A DNA stretch of 14,207 nt from Deltaproteobacteria bacterium (lineage in GTDB: Bacteria > Desulfobacterota > GWC2-55-46 > DRQE01). Shown piece by piece: positions 1-5,961 of the stretch. The DNA is taken from NCBI GenBank assembly GCA_016219165.1, contig JACRCB010000059.1:1-14207 (forward strand), read 5' to 3'. Each line of letters starts with the position of its first letter. Position 1 is the stretch's first letter. The notes under the pieces were generated by a model. It was not told the DNA's origin. It made no database searches and saw only the letters and a program-made list of their open reading frames with translations. Made by a program: the position numbers and the translations under genes.

Positions 1-2
1 GT

Positions 3-80
3 ATACCCCTCCCAATGACCACCCATGGAGACACTGGAATCTCAGGAGGTCTTTCCCTCCTAAAAAAACTAACACTCTAA
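3..80 (+). CDS. 3' end of an open frame entering from the left edge, unidentified
   Basis: A frame open from the window edge ends at TAA 78-80. Its last residues read IPLPMTTHGDTGISGGL followed by SLLKKLTL. Nothing within so short a tail identifies a family. It ends 8 bp before a pair of direct repeats of the sort often found at insertion-sequence ends, so it could be the C terminus of a transposase, but that is inference from position only. It could equally be a chance open frame, since only about 26 codons are visible. Confidence 0.25.
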   Translation: MPLPMTTHGDTGISGGLSLLKKLTL

Positions 81-88
81 TAACCGAC

Positions 89-133
89 TAGGACATTTCT
101 ACTTTGCCAAGAATAGGACATTTCTAAATTGCC
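89..133 (+). repeat. Two 20-bp direct repeats with a 25-bp period
   Basis: Copies at 89-108 and 114-133 both begin TAGGACATTTCTA and end TTGCC. They differ at two of 20 positions and are separated by AAGAA. They lie directly between the end of an open frame and a promoter -35 box. Plausible roles are subterminal transposase-binding repeats at the end of an insertion sequence whose body lies left of the window, or paired sites for a regulator. The repeat is directly visible; the role is inferred. Confidence 0.7.
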
Positions 134-162
134 TTGACAAAGGTTCCCGCGGGAACTTGAAT
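134..162 (+). promoter_or_regulatory. Sigma70-type promoter with a perfect palindrome in the spacer
   Basis: TTGACA at 134-139 is a perfect -35 box. A 17-bp spacer leads to TTGAAT at 157-162 (4 of 6 matches to TATAAT). The spacer carries GTTCCCGCGGGAAC (143-156), a perfect 14-bp palindrome placed where a dimeric repressor would block polymerase. Transcription would start near 169, which suits the TTG start at 215 better than the ATG at 176. The -35 directly abuts the second direct repeat, so it may have been supplied by an insertion-sequence end. Confidence 0.5.
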
Positions 163-214
163 TTCAAACCGTAGTATGCTACATTTGGAAAGAAGTTCCG
201 AAAGGGGTGCGAGA

Positions 215-1465
215 TTGATAATCCAGTGTGAGAAGTGCGGGACAAAATACCGCCTCGACGACGCAAAGGTCGGCAAAAAAGGCGTAAAGGTCAAGTGCAC
301 GAAATGTCAGCACCTTTTTGTCGTAAAAAAGGAAGAGCCTGCCGTAAAACCCCCTGCGCCTCCCCCTGTCAGAGAAGAGCCGCCTTCAAAAGAAGAATCA
401 GGTTTTAGATTCGAAGAGGAGAGGCCGGCCGGGGCCCCCTTTGGGATGGGAAAAGGAAAGGTAGCGGGGGTGGAAGGAGAGGAATGGAAACGGGAGGGAA
501 CACCGGAGGGAACACTGGAGGGAACAAGGGAGGCAGCCTTCGGTTTCGAAGAAGAGGAGAAACCCGAAGAGCCCGCGTCTAAAAAAACGCCGTCCGAAGA
601 GGAGTTCGATATAAGTTTTGAAGAAAAAGTTCCGGAGGGGAAGGAAGGGATGCCCGCGGGCTACGGACTCGAAAGGGAAGAAAAACCCGCCCCCCCCGCC
701 ACCCCGGCTCCCGAGGAGGAATGGGGAACGGAGGGGTTTGAGGAAGAAAAAAAAGGCTTAAAAGAGGAAACGCCCCATTCCCCCTCACGCGGTGTGGAAA
801 GTGGTATGGAGGCCGAAGGAGGCATGGGGGCTCTGGATGCCGCCAAAGGAGCCGGAGAGAAGTTTCCCGGAGAAGAGGAAGAAGCCCCCGCGCCCTCCGA
901 AGAAGTTAGAGTTTCTGGGAAGGGTTATGATGTCTCTACACCTATAGACTCAGAGATAGTTGAAGAGGCCGGCTCGAAGCCCGGCAAACTCAAGTGGCTT
1001 ATACTTGTTGTGCTGTTCGTCCTCTTGTACGGGGCAGCGGCGACCCTTTATATAAGCGGCGCCCTCGAATCCATGACGCGCATATTCATAACGCCCCCGG
1101 CGGGACTCTCCGAGATTAAGATAGAGAGCCTTAACGGCGTGTTCGCCGATAATGAAAAAGCCGGAAGGGTCTTCGCGGTCCAGGGAAAGATAAAAAACGT
1201 CTCCGAAGAACCCCGCACCATAAAAGTGGTGAGGGGGATAATCTACAACAGGGCCGGCAACCCCATAGCAACCATGGAGACATCCCCCGGAAGACTCGTA
1301 TCGGACGAAGAGTTGAAGACCCTGCCGAAAGAGGAACTCCTTAAACGCTTCAAGGACATATCCAGCGGCTCTGTCCCGGCCAGAGGCACCATCCCGGTCA
1401 TGGTGGTATTCACAGAGGCGCCGGAGGATATAGCCGAGGCCGCTCTGGAGGTGGTTCAGGACTAA
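215..1465 (+). CDS. MJ0042-type zinc finger and DUF3426 single-pass membrane protein
   Basis: The N terminus MIIQCEKCGTKYRLDD has the MJ0042-family finger, with cysteine pairs C5/C8 and C28/C31. A long linker of about 220 residues, rich in Glu, Pro, Gly and Lys, follows and repeats an acidic motif (FEEE) near residues 66, 111, 135 and 175. One hydrophobic helix (about 261-283, after KLKW) precedes a C-terminal region of about 130 residues of DUF3426 type. The finger and linker should be cytoplasmic and the DUF3426 part periplasmic. The TTG at 215 is chosen because AGGGG lies 7 bp upstream and the finger begins at once; the in-frame ATG at 176 has no ribosome site and would start almost at the predicted transcript end. 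Proteins of this architecture are common in deltaproteobacteria-like genomes, but their function is unknown. Confidence 0.85.
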   Translation: MIIQCEKCGTKYRLDDAKVGKKGVKVKCTKCQHLFVVKKEEPAVKPPAPPPVREEPPSKEESGFRFEEERPAGAPFGMGKGKVAGVEGEEWKREGTPEGTLEGTREAAFGFEEEEKPEEPASKKTPSEEEFDISFEEKVPEGKEGMPAGYGLEREEKPAPPATPAPEEEWGTEGFEEEKKGLKEETPHSPSRGVESGMEAEGGMGALDAAKGAGEKFPGEEEEAPAPSEEVRVSGKGYDVSTPIDSEIVEEAGSKPGKLKWLILVVLFVLLYGAAATLYISGALESMTRIFITPPAGLSEIKIESLNGVFADNEKAGRVFAVQGKIKNVSEEPRTIKVVRGIIYNRAGNPIATMETSPGRLVSDEELKTLPKEELLKRFKDISSGSVPARGTIPVMVVFTEAPEDIAEAALEVVQD

Positions 1466-1492
1466 CAGGTTAAACGCAGGGTCCGGCGCAAG

Positions 1493-1537
1493 TTTATAAA
1501 AAGGCCCTCTCAAAATCCTTTTCCAATAACCTCTTAA
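1493..1537 (-). repeat. Half copy of the multi-hairpin element (terminal repeat plus hairpin A arm)
   Basis: Read on the minus strand it starts TTAAGAGGTTATTGGAAAAG and continues into TTTTGAGAGGGCC and TTTTTATAA. This is the same order as the terminal repeat and hairpin A of the full copy at 1603-1815. It resembles the half copy at 4108-4187 more than the full copies, so the two may form a subtype. It lies 27 bp after the DUF3426 stop codon. The rest of the gap up to 1602 shows nothing recognisable. Confidence 0.55.
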
Positions 1538-1602
1538 CCCCGGACTCGTACGGCGCTTTCAGCACCCGCCCGCCTTAAGACCCGGCCCGCCAATATGAGA
1601 GA

Positions 1603-1815
1603 TTAAGGAACCTCTGAAAAATTATTTTGAGAGAACCTTTTTATAAAAAGGTTCTCTCAAACTCTCTCCAAAAATTTTCAGTTCTGGTGGGCACAGCCCA
1701 CCCTAAAAGTCTTTGGAGGGGCAGGGCTCCCGTTGCTGCGAAGCATTGCAACGGGAAGCGGGAAACTTTCTACAGAAAGGTTCCCCCAAAGTATAATCTT
1801 TCAGAGCTTCCTTAA
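1603..1815 (+). mobile_element. Full copy 1 of the multi-hairpin terminal-inverted-repeat element (MITE-like)
   Basis: The left end TTAAGGAACCTCTGAAAAA (1603-1621) is matched in inverted form at 1797-1815 with about two mismatches. Inside are hairpin A, a perfect 36-bp palindrome (1626-1661) built on TTGAGAGAACCTTTTTA; hairpin B, GGTGGG-CACA-CCCACC type, closed by CTCCAAA/TTTGGAG; and a hairpin C region whose tip differs from copies 2 and 3. The hairpin C region holds GGGAAACTTTCT/AGAAAGGTTCCC plus an extra stem, CCCGTTGC/GCAACGGG. No protein is encoded. It fills most of the 364-bp gap between the DUF3426 gene and the next gene and stops 14 bp before that gene's ATG. TTAA is present at both edges, so a TTAA or TA target duplication is possible but unproven. 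Confidence 0.75.
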
Positions 1816-1829
1816 CAACTTTTTTGCCG

Positions 1830-2588
1830 ATGGAAGAACCCGAATCCATACTGGAGAAAACCTTAAAGGACATCTTAAAGGACATCTCCGCGCTTCCCGA
1901 AAGGGCCATGCAACTTGTGCTCCTCGGCCGGAGGCTAAAGCCCCTTGCTCCGGAGGATACCGCCCGTATCCTTTCGCTTCTTTACACAAAAGAGCCTGGA
2001 CTGCCCGGCGTGCGCAGGCTTAAGGGCATCCTTGCGGACCCCGAGGCGCTTAAGGAGATACTCGGGCCCCAAGGGCACAAACTCACCTGTCTTGCCTCTT
2101 TAGAAATGGGATTGAGAAAAGTAAGCCGTCTCTTTACCGACCTGCCGCCCCACAAAAAAGGTGTTTACGGTTACGATAAGGAGGAAGAGGCGAAGATGGA
2201 ACTCTTAAGCCTCGGACAAAGAAGGGCGCTCTCAAAGACTAACGTAAAAGACACCCTCGACCGGCTCCTTTCCGACCCTGACCCGGTAGTCGTATCGAAC
2301 CTCCTCAATAACCCGAGGATAACCGAAAGGGAAGCGCTCAATATCGCCTCGAAAAGGCCGAACTCTCCTGCAACGCTTAAACTCCTCGTTACCCACAGGA
2401 AATGGTCGAAGAGTTATCCTGTTGTAATGGCCGTGGTCTTAAACCCCTATACGCCGCCGAGGGTCTCAACCGGGCTGCTTCCTCTCCTGTTATCGCAGGA
2501 CCTTAAACTCGCAGCCAATGACAAGACCCTGCATCCGCAGGTAAGGGGAGCCGCCGGGGAACTTCTCAGGGAGAGGGAGCGGGGATAG
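1830..2588 (+). CDS. Unrecognised alpha-helical protein, possibly with HEAT-like repeats
   Basis: I do not recognise a named family. The 252-residue product has no signal peptide, membrane helix or cysteine motif and should be cytoplasmic. It looks almost wholly helical. The second half (from about residue 140) contains short helix pairs such as LLSDPDPVVVSNLLNNP, then an IASKRPNSPATLKLLVTH-type segment. These resemble HEAT or leucine-rich-variant repeats that act as protein-binding scaffolds; this is inference from pattern only. ATG 1830 is chosen over the in-frame TTG at 1824; neither has a clear Shine-Dalgarno site. The 5' end lies 14 bp from the right end of repeat copy 1, so translation signals may come partly from the repeat. 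Codon use matches the neighbours, which argues for a real gene. Confidence 0.7.
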   Translation: MEEPESILEKTLKDILKDISALPERAMQLVLLGRRLKPLAPEDTARILSLLYTKEPGLPGVRRLKGILADPEALKEILGPQGHKLTCLASLEMGLRKVSRLFTDLPPHKKGVYGYDKEEEAKMELLSLGQRRALSKTNVKDTLDRLLSDPDPVVVSNLLNNPRITEREALNIASKRPNSPATLKLLVTHRKWSKSYPVVMAVVLNPYTPPRVSTGLLPLLLSQDLKLAANDKTLHPQVRGAAGELLRERERG

Positions 2589-2618
2589 GGGAAATCTCTT
2601 AAGCAGACCGCCGGAGAG

Positions 2619-2651
2619 GATTTTAAAATTTTTGGAGGCATGAGAATCTTT
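2619..2651 (+). repeat. Possible decayed remnant of the multi-hairpin element
   Basis: The stretch around 2624-2650 (AAAATTTTTGGAG then TGAGAATCTTT) follows the same order as the B-to-A junction of copy 3 (AAAATTTTTGGAGAG then TTGAGAGAACCTTT). No terminal repeat or intact hairpin remains. It lies in the gap between the convergent helical-protein gene and tatA. The match is short and may be chance. Confidence 0.3.
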
Positions 2652-2715
2652 GCGGAAGCGATGCGTAAACAGGGATTAGCGCGAGGTTATAAAAAGGTTT
2701 CCGCCGGAAAGTGAT

Positions 2716-2916
2716 TCAGGCCTTCTTTTCTTTGCCTTTTTCTTCCCCGATATTTTCCTTCGCAGGCGTTATATCTATATCCTCGGACGTAGCCTTCTTA
2801 AAGTTCCTCAAGGCCTTTCCAAGACCGGTTCCTATCTCGGGGAGTTTTTCCCTGCCGAAGAGTATGAGGATTATGACAAGTATAAGGACAAGTTCTGTCG
2901 TGCCTACACCGAACAT
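2716..2916 (-). CDS. tatA: TatA/TatE family twin-arginine translocase subunit
   Basis: The 66-residue product starts MFGVGTTELVLILVIILIL, a short N-terminal membrane helix. It is followed by FGREKLPEIGTGLGKALRNF, with the FG-x-x-KLP-x-x-G hinge and amphipathic helix typical of TatA, and a charged tail ending in KGKEKKA. TatA oligomers form the pore for folded twin-arginine substrates in the inner membrane, working with TatC, which is not in this window. A GTG start three codons earlier (2925) is possible, but GGGG lies 8 bp before the ATG at 2916, which decides the start. Length and lack of the longer TatB tail favour TatA or TatE over TatB. It is divergent from the TonB-type gene, with about 95 bp between. 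Confidence 0.92.
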   Translation of the reverse strand: MFGVGTTELVLILVIILILFGREKLPEIGTGLGKALRNFKKATSEDIDITPAKENIGEEKGKEKKA

Positions 2917-3011
2917 ACTTTTCACCCCTTGCCTTCGATATTATGGTTATGAAACGGTTTTTGGTGTAAAATAAGTACTTTACTCATTAATGATGGCAAA
3001 ATAACCGGTAA

Positions 3012-4076
3012 ATGTCAATAAAAACGTCGAACGGGAAGATACTGTTCTTTTTTTTCTCTCTTTTTTTACATGCCGGGGCCATAGGTATTCTCCTTATGGC
3101 CGGGGAAGTTAGGATATTTCTCAAACCATCGCCATATAAAAGGAACCCTGTCTTCGTGGATGTTATCGACCTCCTGCCCGGGAATGGCACAGGGTTCGCA
3201 CAGGGGGGCGGACAGGGCGGGGTACCCACCCGCAGGGTGGGTCGGGGGGGAGGGGGGGGGCCGGAAAAAAGACCCGGCCCGGCGCTCCGGGCAACCGTTA
3301 GAAAACCATTTGCGAGCGGGAAAGGCACGGGCCAGAGAGAACTTTCAATGTCCCGCGCGCCGCAGAAAAACCTGCAACTGGCCGAACCCTTAAAAGATAA
3401 ACAAAACACCCCGTCCACTCAAAAAGAAGGAGAAGCGCCATCCGCAGGGGTAACAATAGGAACACCTCCCTCGAAAAGGGGGTCTCAAGCCACAAGGGCC
3501 ATAACTCAAGAAAGCGGCGGCGGTGGCGAAGGCGGCGAAGGTGGAGGGGATGAAGGTGGAGGGGGAGGTAGAGGAGGAGGCGAAGGTGGAGGTGGTGGAT
3601 GGGGAGGTGGCAGAGGTGGTGGCAGTGGTGGCGGAGGAGGAGGGGGAGGGGGTAAGTGGGGTCTAAAACTCTTCCCGACCGAGCAGAGGCTTACGGAACT
3701 TGCGCAGGACTATGAAAAGGATTCCCCAAAGGAAGAAAAGGGCAAAACCCTCGCCCTCAACACAGCGGAACTCAAGTATCAAAAATACCTTCTTTCCATG
3801 AAGCAAAGAATAGAGGCTTACTGGGATTACCCCTCCTCTTCAGTGAGAAACGGGGAACAGGGAAGATTGACAATCGATTTCACCATAACGAAAGACGGCG
3901 GCGTGGACAATATAAAACTTGTAAAGTCCTCTAACTATCCGGCGCTCGACGACGCCGCTATTACGGCGCTGAAACTCGCCACTCCCTTCAGCCCCTTCCC
4001 GCCCGGCTTCGATATAGGGAGCGTGAACATACACGCCAGCTTCGAATACCAAATCCTCTACTCCAGAAGGCGGTAA
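3012..4076 (+). CDS. TonB-family energy-transducer-like protein with long Gly-rich linker
   Basis: The protein has an N-terminal membrane anchor (about residues 9-30, ILFFFFSLFLHAGAIGILL), a periplasmic linker and a C-terminal TonB-type domain (about 257-350). The domain contains YLLSMKQRIEAYWDYP, then GRLTIDFTITKDGGVDNIKL, SSNYPALDDAAITALKLA and a final beta strand ending FEYQ. Such proteins carry energy from an ExbB/ExbD-like motor to outer-membrane partners, or act in motility and envelope machines; no motor gene is present here. The linker holds an almost pure Gly tract at about residues 168-214. At residues 70-78 it holds GVPTRRVGR, encoded by a palindromic repeat shared with intergenic elements. 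The ATG at 3012 has only a weak upstream GG, so the start is less certain than the reading frame. Confidence 0.85.
   Translation: MSIKTSNGKILFFFFSLFLHAGAIGILLMAGEVRIFLKPSPYKRNPVFVDVIDLLPGNGTGFAQGGGQGGVPTRRVGRGGGGGPEKRPGPALRATVRKPFASGKGTGQRELSMSRAPQKNLQLAEPLKDKQNTPSTQKEGEAPSAGVTIGTPPSKRGSQATRAITQESGGGGEGGEGGGDEGGGGGRGGGEGGGGGWGGGRGGGSGGGGGGGGGKWGLKLFPTEQRLTELAQDYEKDSPKEEKGKTLALNTAELKYQKYLLSMKQRIEAYWDYPSSSVRNGEQGRLTIDFTITKDGGVDNIKLVKSSNYPALDDAAITALKLATPFSPFPPGFDIGSVNIHASFEYQILYSRRR
3219..3248 (+). repeat. Hairpin C tip of the repeat family lying in frame inside the TonB-type gene
   Basis: GGTACCCACCCGCAGGGTGG (3221-3240), continuing GTCGGG, is nearly identical to the hairpin C tip at 4109-4136 and, on the opposite strand, to those at 5863-5889 and 10492-10518. 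The core forms an 8-bp stem ACCCACCC/GGGTGGGT around a 3-base loop (CGCA side). It is translated as GVPTRRVGR in the periplasmic linker without breaking the frame. Confidence 0.7.
3511..3655 (+). repeat. GGN-rich low-complexity tract encoding poly-Gly linker
   Basis: A run of GGC, GGT, GGA and GGG codons with scattered GAA, AGA, TGG and AGT codons encodes about 47 mostly glycine residues in the TonB-type linker. It is purine-rich on the plus strand and likely to change length by slippage. It separates the membrane anchor from the C-terminal domain. Confidence 0.85.
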
Positions 4077-4107
4077 GGCGCGGGGTTTAAGCCGGTGTCC
4101 GGGAGAG

Positions 4108-4187
4108 CGGGGTACCCACCCGAAGTGTGGGTCGGGAGAACTTTTTTGCAAAGAAGTTCCCTCAAACTCTTTTCAACTACCCCTTAA
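4108..4187 (-). repeat. Half copy of the multi-hairpin element between convergent genes
   Basis: On the minus strand it reads TTAAGGGGTAGTTGAAAAG (terminal-repeat subtype shared with 1493-1537). Next comes a hairpin A variant, GGGAACTTCTTTGC/GCAAAAAAGTTCTC, and the hairpin C tip GACCCACACTTCGGGTGGGT. The TTAAGGGG part overlaps the last codons and TAG stop of gcvPB. Lying between converging genes with two stems and a T run (4142-4147), it could act as a transcription terminator, mainly for the TonB-type gene; that function is inferred. Confidence 0.6.
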
Positions 4188-5637
4188 TATCCCATCTTAG
4201 CCGGGGTTCCCTTGCGGCCATTGTCTCATCGACACGGGATGTCTTTGTGGTAAGGGGCGCGTTCTTCAATAGCGCGGGGTCCTCGACCGCCTCTTTTGCG
4301 ATACTTTTCATCGCGTCTATGAACCCGTCGATGGTGGAAAGGCTCTCTGTTTCAGTCGGCTCGACCATGATTGCGCCGGGAACAACGAGAGGGAAGTAGA
4401 CCGTAGGCGGATGGAAGCCGTAGTCGATCAGCCTCTTTGCGATATCGAGGGTCGTAACACCGAAGCGAGATTGATATTTATCCGAAAAGACGCACTCGTG
4501 CATGCAGGTTCTGTCATACGGAAGGTGGTAGTCCTTCTTAAGCCTCTCTTTTATGTAGTTTGCGTTGAGGATAGCGGCCTCGCTCGCATGTTTAAGCCCC
4601 TCCCCTCCAATGCGCCTTATATACGCGTAAGCCCTGACCATGATGGAAAAGTGTCCGTAAAACGCCTTGAGCCTGCCGATGGATTTTTCCCCTTTGAAGT
4701 CCAGGACGTATCTTTCCCCTTTTTTCCTTATCCGCGGCAGCGGCAGATACGGGGCGAGAATCTTTTTTACTCCGAGCGGCCCGCTTCCGGGCCCGCCTCC
4801 CCCGTGGGGGGTTGAAAAGGTCTTGTGGAGATTGAGCTGCACGAGGTCCACACCCATATCTCCGAGTTTCATAAACCCCATAAGCGCATTCAGATTCGCC
4901 CCGTCGCAGTATACAAAGGCCCCCCTCGAATGGACTATGTCCGCTATCTCCTTTATATTTTCCTCAAAAAGCCCGAGGGTGTTAGGGTTTGTGAGCATAA
5001 GCGCGGCAGTATCCTTATCGATATGGCTTTTTACCCCCTCGGGGGTCAGGATACCCTTGCCTTCCGATGCGACCCTCACGACATCGAACCCCGCAAGGGA
5101 GGAACTCGCGGGGTTTGTCCCGTGCGCGGTATCCGGTATCAATATCTTTTTCCTCGGACGGCCTTTATCCTTAAAGTACGCCCCTATCATAAAAAGTCCG
5201 CAGAGTTCTCCCTGCGCCCCGGCCGCGGGCTGGAGCGTCATGGAGTCCATCCCGCTTATCTCCGAGAGATACATGGAAAGTTCATGCATCAAGGCGAGGG
5301 CGCCCTGACAGAGTTCCGCCGGAGAGTAAGGGTGCAGCATGGAAAAACCGGCAAGCCTTGAGATATCCTCGTTTACCTTCGGGTTATACTTCATCGTGCA
5401 ACTTCCGAGCGGATAGAAGCCGCTGTCGACCCCGAAGTTCTTTTGCGAAAGCCGCGTGTAATGCCTGACACACCCGGCCTCGCCGGCCTCGGGAAAACCC
5501 CGGATATCGCCCCGCAAAAACCTCCCGGGGATGGCGTCTTCGGGGTTAACCACGGGCACGTCCGAGTCCGGCGGCTCCACCCCCACCCTGCCTTCCGAGG
5601 ATATTTCGAATATGAGAGGAACTTCTCTTTCTTCCAT
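4177..5637 (-). CDS. gcvPB: Glycine dehydrogenase (decarboxylating) subunit 2, P-protein C-terminal half
   Basis: GcvPB pairs with GcvPA to form the PLP-dependent P-protein of the glycine cleavage system, which decarboxylates glycine and passes the aminomethyl group to lipoyl GcvH. The PLP lysine is K272 in LNLHKTFSTPHGGGGPG. Other family landmarks are FYPLGSCTMKYNPKVNED near residue 77 and LMLTNPNTLGLFE near 210. At 486 residues it is full length for the separate-subunit form. It starts at ATG 5637, with only a weak GGGG about 12 bp upstream. gcvPA, gcvH and gcvT are absent from the window and the gene stands alone on this strand. Its last codons and TAG stop fall in a repeat end, and another full repeat begins 25 bp upstream of its start. 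Confidence 0.95.
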   Translation of the reverse strand: MEEREVPLIFEISSEGRVGVEPPDSDVPVVNPEDAIPGRFLRGDIRGFPEAGEAGCVRHYTRLSQKNFGVDSGFYPLGSCTMKYNPKVNEDISRLAGFSMLHPYSPAELCQGALALMHELSMYLSEISGMDSMTLQPAAGAQGELCGLFMIGAYFKDKGRPRKKILIPDTAHGTNPASSSLAGFDVVRVASEGKGILTPEGVKSHIDKDTAALMLTNPNTLGLFEENIKEIADIVHSRGAFVYCDGANLNALMGFMKLGDMGVDLVQLNLHKTFSTPHGGGGPGSGPLGVKKILAPYLPLPRIRKKGERYVLDFKGEKSIGRLKAFYGHFSIMVRAYAYIRRIGGEGLKHASEAAILNANYIKERLKKDYHLPYDRTCMHECVFSDKYQSRFGVTTLDIAKRLIDYGFHPPTVYFPLVVPGAIMVEPTETESLSTIDGFIDAMKSIAKEAVEDPALLKNAPLTTKTSRVDETMAAREPRLRWDIKG

Positions 5638-5661
5638 GTCTGAAAAACCCCAAGAGAAGGC

Positions 5662-5929
5662 TTAAGGAATCTCTGAAGAATTCTTTTGAGAGGAACTTTT
5701 TATAAAAAGTTTCTCTCAAACTCTCTTCAAAAATTTTCAGTTACTATAGGTGGCTGCCCCACCCTAACCGAAAAACCATATGAATTTATTGACAAAAATA
5801 AGCGGGTGGGGCAGCCACCTATAACTGAAAGTCTTTGGAAAGGGGTTTGGGGGAGAACCTTTCCGACCCACCCTGCGGGTGGGTGCCCGAAGGTTTCCCC
5901 CAAAAAGCATTTAATCAGAGTTTCCCTAT
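5662..5929 (+). mobile_element. Full copy 2 of the multi-hairpin element, with enlarged hairpin B
   Basis: The left end is TTAAGGAATCTCTGAAGAA (5662-5680); the right end (5911-5929) is a decayed inverted copy with about 14 of 19 matches. Hairpin A (5686-5719) is TTGAGAGGAACTTTTTA and its complement with one G-T mismatch. Hairpin B is enlarged to a perfect 20-bp stem (5745-5764 with 5804-5823) around a 39-base AT-rich loop. Hairpin C pairs TTTGGGGG (5846-5853) with CCCCCAAA (5897-5904), then AACCTT with AAGGTT, and ends in an ACCCACCC/GGGTGGGT tip. The copy fills the 324-bp gap between the divergent gcvPB and glycosyltransferase genes, so the promoters of both must lie in or beside it. I could not identify a convincing one. 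Confidence 0.75.
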
Positions 5930-5961
5930 CATATTGACGGAAGGTAGTTTTTGAGAGAGCC

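Noticed and set aside
42..67. Intrinsic terminator from AGGAGG/CCTCCT near the left edge
   Set aside because: The stem is only 6 bp and is followed by an A run on the plus strand; on the minus strand the T run comes before the stem, so neither strand fits a terminator.
950..1513. Long open frame on the minus strand opposite the DUF3426 gene
   Set aside because: It shadows a coding region with a clear membrane helix and DUF3426 domain on the plus strand; the product is Cys/Arg/Tyr-rich and unlike a real protein.
1626..1661. Hairpin A as a bidirectional promoter because of its central TATA
   Set aside because: The TTGAGA at its edge is only 9 bp from TATAAA; no properly spaced -35 exists in either direction.
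4667..5361. Two plus-strand open frames opposite gcvPB
   Set aside because: Both are mirror frames of well-conserved GcvPB segments, including the PLP site.
5789..5825. Promoter TTGACA ... TATAAC inside copy 2
   Set aside because: The spacing is 25 bp and the right box lies within a perfect hairpin arm; no well-spaced -10 was found.
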